The translations under genes and the position numbers were made by a program. A stretch of 64,000 nt of DNA from Chloroflexota bacterium (lineage in GTDB: Bacteria > Chloroflexota > Dehalococcoidia > CAUJGQ01), in contig CAUJGQ010000047.1 in assembly GCA_963170165.1 (NCBI GenBank), forward strand, positions 1 to 64,000, given 5' to 3'. The notes beneath the pieces were generated by a model, which saw only the letters and a list, made by a program, of their open reading frames with translations, did not search any database and was not told where the DNA came from. This document shows, piece after piece, positions 53,779-62,770 of the stretch (the first letter of the stretch is position 1; every line of letters begins with the position of its first letter).

Positions 53779-55014
53779 ATGCAGAACCGGCGTGACTTCA
53801 TCAGAAACGGACTGGTTGCCTTATCGTTGGGCGTCACCGCCCCGGCAGTGCTGATGCGCACGGCCTACGCCAAGCCCGCCGCCGCCGAGTCGCTGCGCCG
53901 TCAGGGAGTGCGCACGCTGGTGGTGATCGAACTGGCGGGCGGCAACGACATCCTCAACATGACGATCCCCTACGCGGATGAGACGTACTACCGCGTGCGG
54001 CCGACCCTGGGCATCAAGCGGGAAGAAGCTGTGGTGATCTCGCCGGAGCTGGCGCTGCATCCGGCGCTGGCGCCGATGGCGGAGCTGTACCAGGCCGGAC
54101 ACCTGGGGATCGTCCAGGGTGTCGGCTACCCCAATCCCAACTTCTCCCATTTCCGGGCCATGGAGATCATCAAGAGCGGCGTGCCGGATCGCTATGAGCC
54201 CATCGGCTGGCTGGGCCGCTATCTGGACCTCACGGCCGGTGACGAGGTCTTCGCCGGGATGCGCCAGGGCGGCACTATGGACCACGCCCTCCGCGCCGGC
54301 GATACGCCCGTGCCGGTCGTTCAGACCCCGCAGCAGTACAGCTTCCAGACGGACCCGCGCTACGCCGGCGACCGCCAAAACCGGCTCAACGCCTTCAACC
54401 TGCTCAACAGCGGCGACGCCAACGGCCGCGCGATGGTGCCGCTCATCCAGGACACGGCCCAAGCGGCCTACGTCTCCTCGCGCGAGCTGGCGCAGATGGT
54501 GAGCGCCTATCAGACCTCCGTGAACTACCCGCAGCAGAATGGGCTGGCCCAGGGGCTAAAGCTGCTGGCACAGGTGATCACCGCCGATGTCGGACTGCAG
54601 GTGGGCTACGTGACGATCGGCGGCTTCGATACCCACGCCGGCCAGCCCAACCAGCACCGCACCCTGCTTACCCAACTGGCGACGGCTGTCCAGGCGTTTC
54701 AGCAGGACCTGGACGTTCACGGCGCCGCCGGCCGGGTGATGGTGCTCATGACCTCTGAGTTCGGCCGGCGCGTGGCCGAGAACGGCAGCAGCGGCACCGA
54801 CCACGGCTCCGCCACCTCCTACCTGCTCGTGGGATCGACGGTGAAGGGCGGCCTGTACGGCCGGGCTCCGAGCCTTACCGACCTGGACAATGGCAACTTT
54901 AAGTTCACGACTGACTTCCGCTCGGTGTACGCCACCATCCTCACGAACTGGCTCAACGCAGACGCCACCGCTGTGCTCGGCCGCCCTTGGGACACGCTGG
55001 GGTTTGTTGCCTGA
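53779..55014 (+). CDS. DUF1501-family Tat-exported protein
   Basis: A 411-residue protein with a twin-arginine signal (NRRDFIRNGLVALSLGVTA, residues 3-21, cleavage near AYA). The DUF1501/sulfatase-like fold is marked by VVIELAGGNDILNMTIPY, FSHFRAMEIIKSG, GFDTHAGQPNQH and SEFGRRVAENGSSGTDHG, the last with probable metal ligands. It forms a unit with the DUF1800 gene and acts outside the membrane. GAGCG upstream is a weak ribosome site. Confidence 0.92.
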   Translation: MQNRRDFIRNGLVALSLGVTAPAVLMRTAYAKPAAAESLRRQGVRTLVVIELAGGNDILNMTIPYADETYYRVRPTLGIKREEAVVISPELALHPALAPMAELYQAGHLGIVQGVGYPNPNFSHFRAMEIIKSGVPDRYEPIGWLGRYLDLTAGDEVFAGMRQGGTMDHALRAGDTPVPVVQTPQQYSFQTDPRYAGDRQNRLNAFNLLNSGDANGRAMVPLIQDTAQAAYVSSRELAQMVSAYQTSVNYPQQNGLAQGLKLLAQVITADVGLQVGYVTIGGFDTHAGQPNQHRTLLTQLATAVQAFQQDLDVHGAAGRVMVLMTSEFGRRVAENGSSGTDHGSATSYLLVGSTVKGGLYGRAPSLTDLDNGNFKFTTDFRSVYATILTNWLNADATAVLGRPWDTLGFVA

Positions 55015-55048
55015 CCCGGACCCGGCGACAATGATGCGCGCGACGGGA

Positions 55049-55062
55049 TAGGATCGAACGTG
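55049..55062 (+). promoter_or_regulatory. Possible leaderless promoter (-10 TAGGAT)
   Basis: TAGGAT (55049-55054) ends five bases before the GTG at 55060; GCGACA (55025-55030) is a 4/6 -35 at 18 bases. No ribosome site. Confidence 0.4.
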
Positions 55063-57057
55063 TCCCGTCGCGCGTTGTGGCGTCTCCTCCCCCCGGTAAT
55101 CCTCGTGCTCGCCGCGCTGCCAGGCGCGTGGCCACTGCTTGGCGTACACGGCATCATCACCGGCGCCGGCGATTGGCCGGCCCAGTCCTATCGCATCAGC
55201 CTCGTGCGCGCCCACGGCCTGGTTTCATGGTCGCATGAGTGGGCGGGTGGGCTACCGCTGTGGTCTGGCTATCAGCCGGTGCCGCATCTGCTCACCGCTC
55301 TGGCGGCAGACGCTACCGGCGCCTCAACGACTCGCGCCATCACCATCGCCCTCGCCCTGGTGATGCTCGCGCTGCCGCTATCGATGTACGCGGCGTTGCG
55401 CCATGCCGGGCTGACGGTGTTGCCGGCGCTGACGGGCGCGTTGCTGACGCTGGCGCTGGACAGCCGCCGCCAGCCGGCCGCCAACTTCACGGAGCTATGG
55501 GGGCTCGCGCTCACCCCGCTCTTGTGCGCGTTCGCCTACCGATCGGCGGGGCGGCGCAGCGCCCTCCTTGCGGCACTCGCCGCGGGGCTCTCCGTGTATA
55601 TCCACCCACTGGCAGCGGTGACGGGGCTGCTGGCCGTGCTGGTGGCCGCTGCCATGCGCGTTTCTCCGCGGCCGGTGTGGCGCAGCGCCGTACGCACCGG
55701 CCAGACCGCTGCGGTCTGTCTGGCAGTGTGGACCGGGGCCGCGGCGTTCTTCATACTCCCTGCCTTCATCTCGGCCAGGCCAGCCTATGAGGTCCAGTAT
55801 CTGACCTCAGCCACCTTCGAACGGCTGCTTGCCCGGCTGCAGGTCGCCGGCTTTGCGCCCGGCTGGCCCCTGTGGTTGGGGCTAGCGGCGCACGCGGCGG
55901 TGTGGGTGGCGTGGCGTGGGCCAGCGCCGCTCCAGAACGGCGCGCGCTACCTCCTTCTGCTCGCGGCCGCCGTGCTAGGGGCCGTGCTTGTCTCGCTGGC
56001 AGGCTGGGGGCCGCGAGCCTTTCTCAACGTCCAGATGCCACGGCTGTTGTCGCTGCTCCCCCTGCTGGCAGCCGCCAGCGGCGCGCTGGGGATGGCGGCG
56101 CTGCCCGGACGGTGGCAGCGCCGTCTGCGGGTACTGCCCATGGTTCTCGTGCCGGCTGTCATGCTGAGCGGCGGGCCGGAGTTCGCCACCGCATCAGCGT
56201 CGCGCCCGGACAGCCTGGGGGGCTGGCTCCAGGGCCAGCCCCCCGCCGAGCGGCATGTGTCCGGCCGGATCGCAGCTGCACCAGTGGCCGTCGCAGTGGC
56301 GTCCGCGGCGGTTCCCGGGCGCGCCTGGTACACCAGCTCATATAGCGGGCAGGACTGGAGCATCCTCAGCGGCCCGCTGGCAGCCTACCTCGATGGGTTC
56401 AGCACCGCCGAGACGCGCGCCGCCTATCTGGCCGCCATGGGGGTTACCCATGCGTTGGTGACGCGCGGCGCTCGCCCTGCGATCGCACACCCGCTCAGCC
56501 GGGAACCGGCGGCATGGGAACTGGTGGCAGAACTGGCAGAGGGTGATCTGCTGCGCGTGCCGTGGCCGGCTTCGCCGGCGGCGATCGTGCCCGCGGCGAC
56601 CCTGGTAGGGCTGGAGGTGCCGGACAGCACCTTCACCAGCTTCGCCACCGCGTACGTCCGGGATGAGCTCACGCGGCGGTTCGCGGTGCTGTTGTTCGAC
56701 CCGGCGGCGATTCCCGTTTCCGTCCGCGCGCCAACGCCGGAGCGGCTGGTGATCCAGACGCCCGCCCATGCCGGCGGGCCGCTGGTGCTGACGGTGAACT
56801 GGGACACCGCCTGGCGGGCGCAGACAAGCGGCATGCCGCTGGCCGTGCGGCGCGCTGGACCCAACTACGTGGCGGTCGAGCTACCCGCCTCAGCCGCACC
56901 CGCCGAGGTCGAGCTGTACCACGTGACGCCTTGGACGTGGCCCGCCGGGCTGGCAATCACCGCTGTCACCGTGCTGATCACCGCCGGCGCGTTGCTGACG
57001 CGTCCTTTGCGGGCATGGTGGTGGCACAGGAGCGCGCCTAGTGCGGCCCTGACCTAG
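55060..57057 (+). CDS. Polytopic membrane protein, GT-C / PTPS-related type
   Basis: A 665-residue membrane protein with about ten helices in residues 8-400, a soluble extracytoplasmic segment (400-620) and a last helix near 630-650. The first loop GAGDWPAQSYRI with WSHEWAGGLPLWSGYQPVP matches the acidic loop of PTPS_related/GT-C proteins. It may transfer sugars from polyprenyl carriers. GTG start; no Shine-Dalgarno. The family assignment is moderate. Confidence 0.7.
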   Translation: MSRRALWRLLPPVILVLAALPGAWPLLGVHGIITGAGDWPAQSYRISLVRAHGLVSWSHEWAGGLPLWSGYQPVPHLLTALAADATGASTTRAITIALALVMLALPLSMYAALRHAGLTVLPALTGALLTLALDSRRQPAANFTELWGLALTPLLCAFAYRSAGRRSALLAALAAGLSVYIHPLAAVTGLLAVLVAAAMRVSPRPVWRSAVRTGQTAAVCLAVWTGAAAFFILPAFISARPAYEVQYLTSATFERLLARLQVAGFAPGWPLWLGLAAHAAVWVAWRGPAPLQNGARYLLLLAAAVLGAVLVSLAGWGPRAFLNVQMPRLLSLLPLLAAASGALGMAALPGRWQRRLRVLPMVLVPAVMLSGGPEFATASASRPDSLGGWLQGQPPAERHVSGRIAAAPVAVAVASAAVPGRAWYTSSYSGQDWSILSGPLAAYLDGFSTAETRAAYLAAMGVTHALVTRGARPAIAHPLSREPAAWELVAELAEGDLLRVPWPASPAAIVPAATLVGLEVPDSTFTSFATAYVRDELTRRFAVLLFDPAAIPVSVRAPTPERLVIQTPAHAGGPLVLTVNWDTAWRAQTSGMPLAVRRAGPNYVAVELPASAAPAEVELYHVTPWTWPAGLAITAVTVLITAGALLTRPLRAWWWHRSAPSAALT

Positions 57058-57112
57058 AATAACCACAAGTGGTTCCAGCTTCGTGCTGGCGCCAGGCACC
57101 CGGTATGACGTT

Positions 57113-58078
57113 ATGAAGCTCGTGATCCTCGTCGGCGGCTTCATTCCGGAAGTGGGCGAGCCGCAGATCCAAGCCGTGGCAGAGATCGCTGCCGCCGCGG
57201 GGCTGGAAGTCGCCATCGCCCGCGACCGTGAGACCCAGATGGTGGAGGTCGAGGAGGCGGACTGCGCCTTTGGCCGGCTTCCGGCCGAGGTATTCGCGCG
57301 GGCGCGGCGGCTGCAATGGCTGCAATCCGTCGGCGCCGGTGTCGATCCCCAGCTGTATCCTGAGTTCATCGCCTCACCGGTGGTGCTGACCAGCGAAAAG
57401 GGCCTGGTGGGTAACCAGCTCTCAGAGCACGCGTTCGCCCACCTGCTGGCGCTCACCCGCGGCATCAATACCGCCATCCGCGAGCAGCGGTGGGACGCGC
57501 GTTTCGCCATCCGGGCGGCTGCCTGGGAGCTCAGCGGCCGGACGATGGCGGTCATCGGCCTGGGCGGCACCGGCGTCGAGGTAGCGCGGCGGGCGGCAGC
57601 ATTCGGCATGGACGTGCTGGCGATGGACCCGGAGCCGGTCGAACAGCCGCCATTCGTCCGCGAACGATGGGGAACGGAGCGGTTCCATGACCTGCTGGCC
57701 ATCGCTGATGCGGTGGTGATCACCTGCCCGCTGGCTCCGGCCAGCCGCGGCATGTTTGACGCCCATGCCTTCGCCCGGATGCGACCACATTGCGTGCTGG
57801 TCAACGTCTCTCGTGGTGAAGTCGTGGAGATGGAGGCGCTGATCACGGCGCTGCGCACCGGGCAGATCGCCGGAGCAGGGCTGGATGTCACGCCGGAAGA
57901 GCCACTACCACCCGACAACCCGTTGTGGCAGATGCCCAATGTGATCATCACCTTTCACACCGCCGGCGCCTCCCCGCACCGCGGGGATCGCATCGTCGAG
58001 CGCTTCCGCCGCAACCTCGACCGGTTTGTCGCCGGCGCGCCACTGGAAGGCGTCATCGACAAGGTGAAAGGATACTAG
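57113..58078 (+). CDS. D-2-hydroxyacid dehydrogenase (second copy)
   Basis: A 321-residue NAD-dependent 2-hydroxyacid dehydrogenase. Rossmann loop VIGLGGTGVEVARRAAAFG; catalytic Arg in NVSRGEVVEMEAL, Glu in DVTPEEPLPP and His in ITFHTAGASP. ATG at 57113 chosen as the first Met of the fold; a -10 TAGAAT is at 57055-57060. It is clearly diverged from the copy at 18899-19891 and probably has another substrate. Confidence 0.88.
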   Translation: MKLVILVGGFIPEVGEPQIQAVAEIAAAAGLEVAIARDRETQMVEVEEADCAFGRLPAEVFARARRLQWLQSVGAGVDPQLYPEFIASPVVLTSEKGLVGNQLSEHAFAHLLALTRGINTAIREQRWDARFAIRAAAWELSGRTMAVIGLGGTGVEVARRAAAFGMDVLAMDPEPVEQPPFVRERWGTERFHDLLAIADAVVITCPLAPASRGMFDAHAFARMRPHCVLVNVSRGEVVEMEALITALRTGQIAGAGLDVTPEEPLPPDNPLWQMPNVIITFHTAGASPHRGDRIVERFRRNLDRFVAGAPLEGVIDKVKGY

Positions 58079-58169
58079 CCGTCCGCCGTAATCGTACGAG
58101 CCGGTTCAGAAACCGCGGCGCCACCCTGTGACGTTGCGCGGGAACCCGAAACCACCATCAGGAGGAACG

Positions 58170-58502
58170 ATGAAGATTGAGACGTATCTCGGGCGCGGCT
58201 GCTCACACGAGTCCGCGACCCGCCAGGTGATTGACCAGGCGCTGGCCGAGGCGAGCATCACCGACGCGGAGCTGGTGTTCATCTCAGTGGACAGTCCGGA
58301 GGACGCCCGCGCCAAGCGCATGCTGGGTTCCCCCACGATCCGCGTCAACGGCATTGACGTCGAGTACGGGGACCGCGAGCCGGACGAGACCACCACCGGC
58401 TGTCGCTACTTCAACACCCCGGACGGCTGGAAGCCAGTCCCCCACAGTGGCATGATCGTGCGGACGATCAACGTCGCCCGCTCCCGCGAGAAGAAAGCCT
58501 AA
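58170..58502 (+). CDS. Thioredoxin-fold protein
   Basis: A 110-residue thioredoxin-like protein. The first strand and redox position read TYLGRGCSHESATRQVI, with a single Cys where others have CxxC; the cis-Pro region LGSPTIRVNGIDVE is well conserved, as is the HSGM end. ATG at 58170 has CAGGAGGAACG upstream. It could be a monothiol redox protein or a binding module. Family name uncertain. Confidence 0.75.
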   Translation: MKIETYLGRGCSHESATRQVIDQALAEASITDAELVFISVDSPEDARAKRMLGSPTIRVNGIDVEYGDREPDETTTGCRYFNTPDGWKPVPHSGMIVRTINVARSREKKA

Positions 58503-58573
58503 CGCATACCGGCGGGCGGGGCCGCGGGAAACACTTCCCCGCCCGCCGGCGTTATCCCCGCAGGAGGCGCGCC

Positions 58574-59275
58574 ATGTTTCGCATCCTGCTCATCGTTACC
58601 GTCCTCGTGCTGGCTGCGGTGGCCGCAAGCCCCGGCCCGGCGCTCGCCCAACCGGCATTGCAGGTCACGCTTTCCACCGATCGGGCTGCTTACCCCATGG
58701 GCACGCCCATCCAGCTCACACTCACCGTCCGCAACACCTCCGATGCGCCGGTGCGGCTCACCTTCCCCTCCGGCCAGACCTATGACTTCACGATCGGCTC
58801 CGGTCAATCCGCCGCCACGATCTGGACGTGGTCGCAGAACCGTGGCTTCACGGCCGCCATCGTCGAGCGGACCATGGCGCCGGGCGAGGCGGTCAGCTAT
58901 ACGGAGACGTGGAACCCGCGCGCTCCCAACGGCGATCCCGTGCCCACCGGCATCTATCGGGCGACCGGCTTGCTGACCACGATCACCCGGATCACGGCCA
59001 CGCCGGTGCTGTTCGTCATCGGAGAAGAGCAGCCATTGCCTGGCCCCGGTTGCCAATCACTCGTATCGCGCTACCCCAACGGCACGCCGGCGGATCTGCT
59101 GTTCCGGGCGATCAGCCCGGCCAACGTGCTGCAGGCAGTCTGGAAGCAGGCCGGTACATCCTGGTCCGGTTGGTCCGCCGTCCCCGGCGCTCCCAACGAC
59201 CTGACGACGATCAACTTCGGCGACCAACTGCGCATCTGCCTATCCGGGCCAGCCCGCTGGATTGTGCCGGTGTGA
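58574..59275 (+). CDS. Secreted BsuPI-domain protein
   Basis: A 233-residue exported protein. The signal peptide ends near PALAQ (residue 26). A BsuPI-like domain (intracellular proteinase inhibitor fold) spans 30-150: TVRNTSDAPVRLTFPSGQ then YDFTIGSGQ, WTWSQNRGFT, MAPGEAVSYTETW and GIYRATGLL. The C-terminal ~80 residues with two Cys form an unknown second part. CAGGAGG precedes the ATG. Confidence 0.85.
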   Translation: MFRILLIVTVLVLAAVAASPGPALAQPALQVTLSTDRAAYPMGTPIQLTLTVRNTSDAPVRLTFPSGQTYDFTIGSGQSAATIWTWSQNRGFTAAIVERTMAPGEAVSYTETWNPRAPNGDPVPTGIYRATGLLTTITRITATPVLFVIGEEQPLPGPGCQSLVSRYPNGTPADLLFRAISPANVLQAVWKQAGTSWSGWSAVPGAPNDLTTINFGDQLRICLSGPARWIVPV

Positions 59276-59372
59276 GCAGGCAGACCGGCTGAACGGGAAC
59301 GAGGATTCGATAGCCGGGGGCCGCCAGAACGCTGCGGCGCTTGCTGCCTCCGGCTGCCGGGCAACTCTGCTC

Positions 59373-60458
59373 CTACGTCCGCAGTACCGCCTCGATGAAG
59401 CGGGCGCTGTTGACGAGATTGGCAATGGAGAGCTGCTCGCGCGTGGTGTGGAAGTTCGATCCACCCATACCCAACACCGCCGCCTCAATGCCGTGACCGG
59501 CAAAGATGTTGGCGTCGGTCGCGCCACCGGAGGCCAGGTATCGCGGTTCCATCCCCAACGAGTGCAGCGCCGCCGCACACTGCTGCAACACTGGATGCGA
59601 CGGCGCAAGCTTGTAGCCATCGAAGATCTTCTCGATGCGAGCATCCACTTTAGCCGCCGGGTGACGGGCCGCAACTGAGGTGATGTGCAGGTCAATTTCC
59701 TGGCGGACAGCCTCCAGCCGCTCCGGGTTGCGGCTGCGGAACTCCGCCTTGAAGCTGCACTGCTCGGGCACGGCATTGCGGGCACTTCCGCCGCTGATCA
59801 GGCCCACATTGGCGGTGGTCTCGCGGTCCAGCCGCCCTTGCGGCAGCTCGACGATCAACTCCGCCGCGATCAGGATGGCGGGAACGCCACGCTCGGGCTC
59901 TACCCCCGCGTGTGCGGCCCGGCCGGTGATATCGACATCGATGATGTACTGGGCGGGCGCCTCGTTCGTGATCTCGCTGATGGCGCCCTCGCCGTCCAGC
60001 ACCACGCCCTGGCGGGCCGTTACCATGTGGTAGTCCAGGCTGCGCGAGCCGAGCAGCCCCACCTCCTCGCCACGCGTGAAGACCAGCTCGACCGGCCGGT
60101 GCGCAGTATCTGCCTCCCGCAGCACCGTCAGTGCTTCGAGGATCGCCGCGACGCCGGCCTTTGGGTCACCACCCAGAATCGTGCTGCCATCCGTGCGGAT
60201 CACGTCGCCTTCAATCATGGGCCGGATACCGCGACCGGGCTCCACCGTATCCATGTGTGCCGAAAGCAGGAACGGCGCCACGCCGGCCCTGGCGCCTAGC
60301 CGAGCGATCAGGTTGCCGTGCGCATCACGAAGCACGTCCGCTCCGAGCGCACCCAAGCGGCGGGCGATTTCCTGAGCGACCGGCTCCTCCTCACCTGAGG
60401 GGCTGTCGATGCGCACCAGATCGAGGAAACTGCTCAGCAGGCGCTCGCGATCCACCAT
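59373..60458 (-). CDS. PepT-like M20/M28 metallopeptidase
   Basis: A 361-residue dinuclear-metal peptidase, tripeptidase-like. Ligands: His in LSAHMDTVEPG, Asp in LGGDPKAGV, Glu pair in RGEEVGLLGS, Asp/Glu in VLDGEGA and His in NFHTTRE. The dimerisation lid includes GRAAHAGVEPERG. ATG at 60458 has GGAG about eight bases upstream; a perfect -10 TATAAT (minus strand, 60500-60495) is just beyond. Divergent from the selenoprotein gene. Confidence 0.88.
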   Translation of the reverse strand: MVDRERLLSSFLDLVRIDSPSGEEEPVAQEIARRLGALGADVLRDAHGNLIARLGARAGVAPFLLSAHMDTVEPGRGIRPMIEGDVIRTDGSTILGGDPKAGVAAILEALTVLREADTAHRPVELVFTRGEEVGLLGSRSLDYHMVTARQGVVLDGEGAISEITNEAPAQYIIDVDITGRAAHAGVEPERGVPAILIAAELIVELPQGRLDRETTANVGLISGGSARNAVPEQCSFKAEFRSRNPERLEAVRQEIDLHITSVAARHPAAKVDARIEKIFDGYKLAPSHPVLQQCAAALHSLGMEPRYLASGGATDANIFAGHGIEAAVLGMGGSNFHTTREQLSIANLVNSARFIEAVLRT

Positions 60459-60506
60459 GGTGTTGACGCTCCGTTCGCTGTGCGTGCGCAACATTATAGA
60501 CAGGCT

Positions 60507-60536
60507 GACACCAAGGGCTCATCCGCGCTACACTGC
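60507..60536 (+). promoter_or_regulatory. Promoter of the putative selenoprotein gene
   Basis: CTGACA (60507-60512), 18-base spacer, TACACT (60531-60536). Predicted transcript start near 60543, about 20 bases before the ATG, with GAGGT as ribosome site. Confidence 0.6.
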
Positions 60537-60562
60537 CGCCCAACTCCCGCGAGGTCAAACCC

Positions 60563-61111
60563 ATGCCATGGATAACTACGGTCCCCGAGGATGAGGCAGA
60601 GGGCCCGCTCAAGCGCGAGTACGAGCAGGCGATCCGCCGCGCGGGGCATGTGTTTCACATTCTCAAGGTGCAAAGCCTCACGCCACGCATCCTGCACGCA
60701 GGTATGGGGCTCTATCAGGCGCTCATGCTCAGCGATGCATCGGCACTGAGCCGGACGGAGCGAGAGGCAATCGCCACCGCCGTTTCCCAGGCCAACGGCT
60801 GCCGCTACTGAACCCAGGCTCACGGGGAGGATCTCCGTGCCGTCTCGGGCGACGCCGCGCTGGCCAACGCCGTCATGAACGGGGATCGCACCGGACCGAT
60901 GCCGGAACGGCTGCGGTCGCTGCTGGATTTCGGCGTCCAGGTGGCCACGGACGTTCACTCCGTCACGCCCGCCCGGCTGGACAGCCTGCGCGCCACCGGG
61001 CTGACCGACGAAGAGATCCTCACCTGCATCCACGTGGCCGGGTTCTTCAGCTACTACAACCGTCTGGCAGACGCGACCGGCATCGACCTTGAGCCGTTCA
61101 TGCACGCGTGA
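60563..61111 (+). CDS. AhpD/carboxymuconolactone-decarboxylase-like selenoprotein (in-frame TGA = Sec83)
   Basis: Read through one TGA (60809-60811), the frame gives 182 residues with both halves intact. It matches the peroxidase-related branch of the carboxymuconolactone decarboxylase family (PF02627-type), which normally has Glu-x11-Cys-x2-Cys-x3-His. Here Glu68, Cys80 and His87 are in place and the TGA takes the position of the second Cys (NGCRY-U-TQAHG). A SECIS-like hairpin follows directly. Stopping at TGA would remove half the fold, and the downstream part keeps normal codon use. Many other genes here use TGA as a true stop, so this is local recoding. Likely role: thiol/selenol peroxidase. 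The alternatives are a recent nonsense mutation or a sequencing error. selA/B/C/D are not in the window. Confidence 0.78.
60812..60839 (+). promoter_or_regulatory. Bacterial SECIS-like hairpin after the TGA
   Basis: Nine bases after the TGA, 60821-60828 (CACGGGGA) pairs with 60832-60839 (TCTCCGTG): eight pairs including one G-U, with the loop GGA at 60829-60831. The loop G is 18 bases from the TGA, in the range for SelB-binding elements, which need G in a small apical loop. Folding was done by eye. Confidence 0.6.
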
Positions 61112-61227
61112 CCGCCGGATGGCAAGAAACCTTCACTAACTACTAGTCATACCCGAACAGGTGTGCTATAGTGGCCCAACGCCAAGAGGGTCCACCACAG
61201 TTGCCGCAGCGGCGGGAGGAGCCACCT

Positions 61228-61629
61228 GTGATCGCTCTGTGCCATGCACCCCAACGAACCGAACCGCCCGTCTCCGCGTTGCTCGCCCGCATCGATGCCG
61301 CCACCGCCGCCCTGCCTGCACGCCCGGATGCCGCGCTGCGCGAGCTACGCGCCGCACGTTCGCTACTGATCAGCGCTCCCCCGGCCCCGCAGGCGCACGC
61401 CGGCAGTCCCGAACCTGGAGTACGGCTCACGGCCCGGGAGCTACAGGTGCTGGACCTGCTGGCAGAAGGGGAGCGCAACAAGACCATCGCCCTCCGGCTC
61501 CGCCTGCGCGAGCGCACCGTTAAGTTTCACGTCGCAAACCTGCTGCAGAAGCTCAACGCCCAAAGCCGTACCGAAGCGATGCGCCGGGCCATCGAAGCCG
61601 GACTGCTGCACCCGACCCCACGGGAGTGA
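61228..61629 (+). CDS. LuxR-type (GerE) DNA-binding regulator
   Basis: A 133-residue regulator. Residues 67-126 are a LuxR helix-turn-helix (LTARELQVLDLLAEGERNKT, IALRLRLRERTVKFHVANLL). The first 60 residues are Ala/Pro rich and form no receiver domain, so it is a stand-alone effector-less regulator. GTG at 61228 follows GGGAGGAG; a -10 TATAGT is at 61167-61172. The target is unknown; the epimerase gene follows 34 bases later. Confidence 0.85.
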   Translation: MIALCHAPQRTEPPVSALLARIDAATAALPARPDAALRELRAARSLLISAPPAPQAHAGSPEPGVRLTARELQVLDLLAEGERNKTIALRLRLRERTVKFHVANLLQKLNAQSRTEAMRRAIEAGLLHPTPRE

Positions 61630-61663
61630 CCTGCACATCTACCCCTCAGCAGCGCAGGAGCAC

Positions 61664-62605
61664 ATGGGCCGCGTTCTGATCACCGGTGGCGCCGGATTCA
61701 TCGGCTCGCACACGGCCGAGCAGTTGGTGTGCGCCGGCCACCACGGCACCATCCTCGATGACTTCAGCAGTGGCAGCCGCGCCAACCTGGCAGCGATCGG
61801 CGCCGGTATGGAGGTTCTCACCGCGGATGTGTGCGACACGGAGCGGATGCGACGGGTGATTGCCAGCCACCGGTATGACGCCGTCATCCACCTGGCGGCT
61901 CGTCCCTCCGTGGCCGGCTCGCTGGCAGACCCATTGGGCAGCTTCGCCGTGAACGTTAACGGCACGCTCAACGTGCTGGAGGCAGCCCGGCAGGCAGGAG
62001 TGCGGCGGGTCGTAGTAGCTAGCTCGGCCGCCGTGTACGGGCGTACGACGGCGCCACCGTGCGACGAGCAGGCGTTGACCGTCCCCTGCTCGCCGTACGG
62101 CGCTCACAAGGTCGCCGCCGAAGCGCTCTGTGCCGCCTACTATGCTGCCTATGCCATGGAACCGGTCATCCTGCGCTACTTCAACGTCTACGGCCCCCGC
62201 CAGCCGGCCGGCGGGCCGTACTCCGGTGTGATTGCCGCTGCGATCACACACCTGCGCGCGGAGACTCCGCTGATCATCGACGGTGATGGGGAGCAGACCC
62301 GCGACTTCGTTCACGTCTCGGACGTTGCTGCCGTCAACCTACGCGCCGCGCTGGGGCCATATCCCGGCCCGGAGCCGATCAATATTGCCCGCGGCCGGGC
62401 AACGAGCGTCCTTGGCCTGGTGACGCTCATCCGCCACCTGCTCCGCGTCGATGCGGTGCTCCGGTTCGGCCCGGCACGGCCGGGTGATGTGCGCCACTCC
62501 TGGGCGTCAGTGTCGCGATTGCAGCAGTGCCTGGGGTACGAAGCGGCTATTCGGCTGGAGGATGGCTTGCAGCGTCTGCTCGCCGGAGATGATACCTCGC
62601 CGTGA
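61664..62605 (+). CDS. NAD-dependent nucleotide-sugar epimerase/dehydratase
   Basis: A 313-residue extended-SDR sugar epimerase, UDP-glucose 4-epimerase-like. NAD motif TGGAGFIGS at 7-15; catalytic Ser in VASSAAVYG and YxxxK in SPYGAHK; RYFNVYGPRQ and GDGEQTRDFVHVSD bind the sugar nucleotide. GCAGGAG precedes the ATG. Likely makes a precursor for cell-surface glycans; the exact sugar is not determined. Confidence 0.9.
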   Translation: MGRVLITGGAGFIGSHTAEQLVCAGHHGTILDDFSSGSRANLAAIGAGMEVLTADVCDTERMRRVIASHRYDAVIHLAARPSVAGSLADPLGSFAVNVNGTLNVLEAARQAGVRRVVVASSAAVYGRTTAPPCDEQALTVPCSPYGAHKVAAEALCAAYYAAYAMEPVILRYFNVYGPRQPAGGPYSGVIAAAITHLRAETPLIIDGDGEQTRDFVHVSDVAAVNLRAALGPYPGPEPINIARGRATSVLGLVTLIRHLLRVDAVLRFGPARPGDVRHSWASVSRLQQCLGYEAAIRLEDGLQRLLAGDDTSP

Positions 62606-62770
62606 CAACCTGCTCGCTGGCCCTGCCCGTACCGGGGTATCCCTGGTGCCTGGCGGTGTACCGCGAATGAGCGGGGCGCAAATTTCCCTGTGCGCGGTAT
62701 GTTCTATTCGTCACAATCACCCGATACTAGCGGGAGATACCTCGCGCGAACCTGAACAGGTGGTACTCCG

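Noticed and set aside
60563-60811. Two separate short genes (82 and 78 residues) or a pseudogene
   Set aside because: Both parts are in one frame, make one family domain, and the TGA replaces an active-site Cys with a hairpin behind it; recoding explains this better, though not proven.
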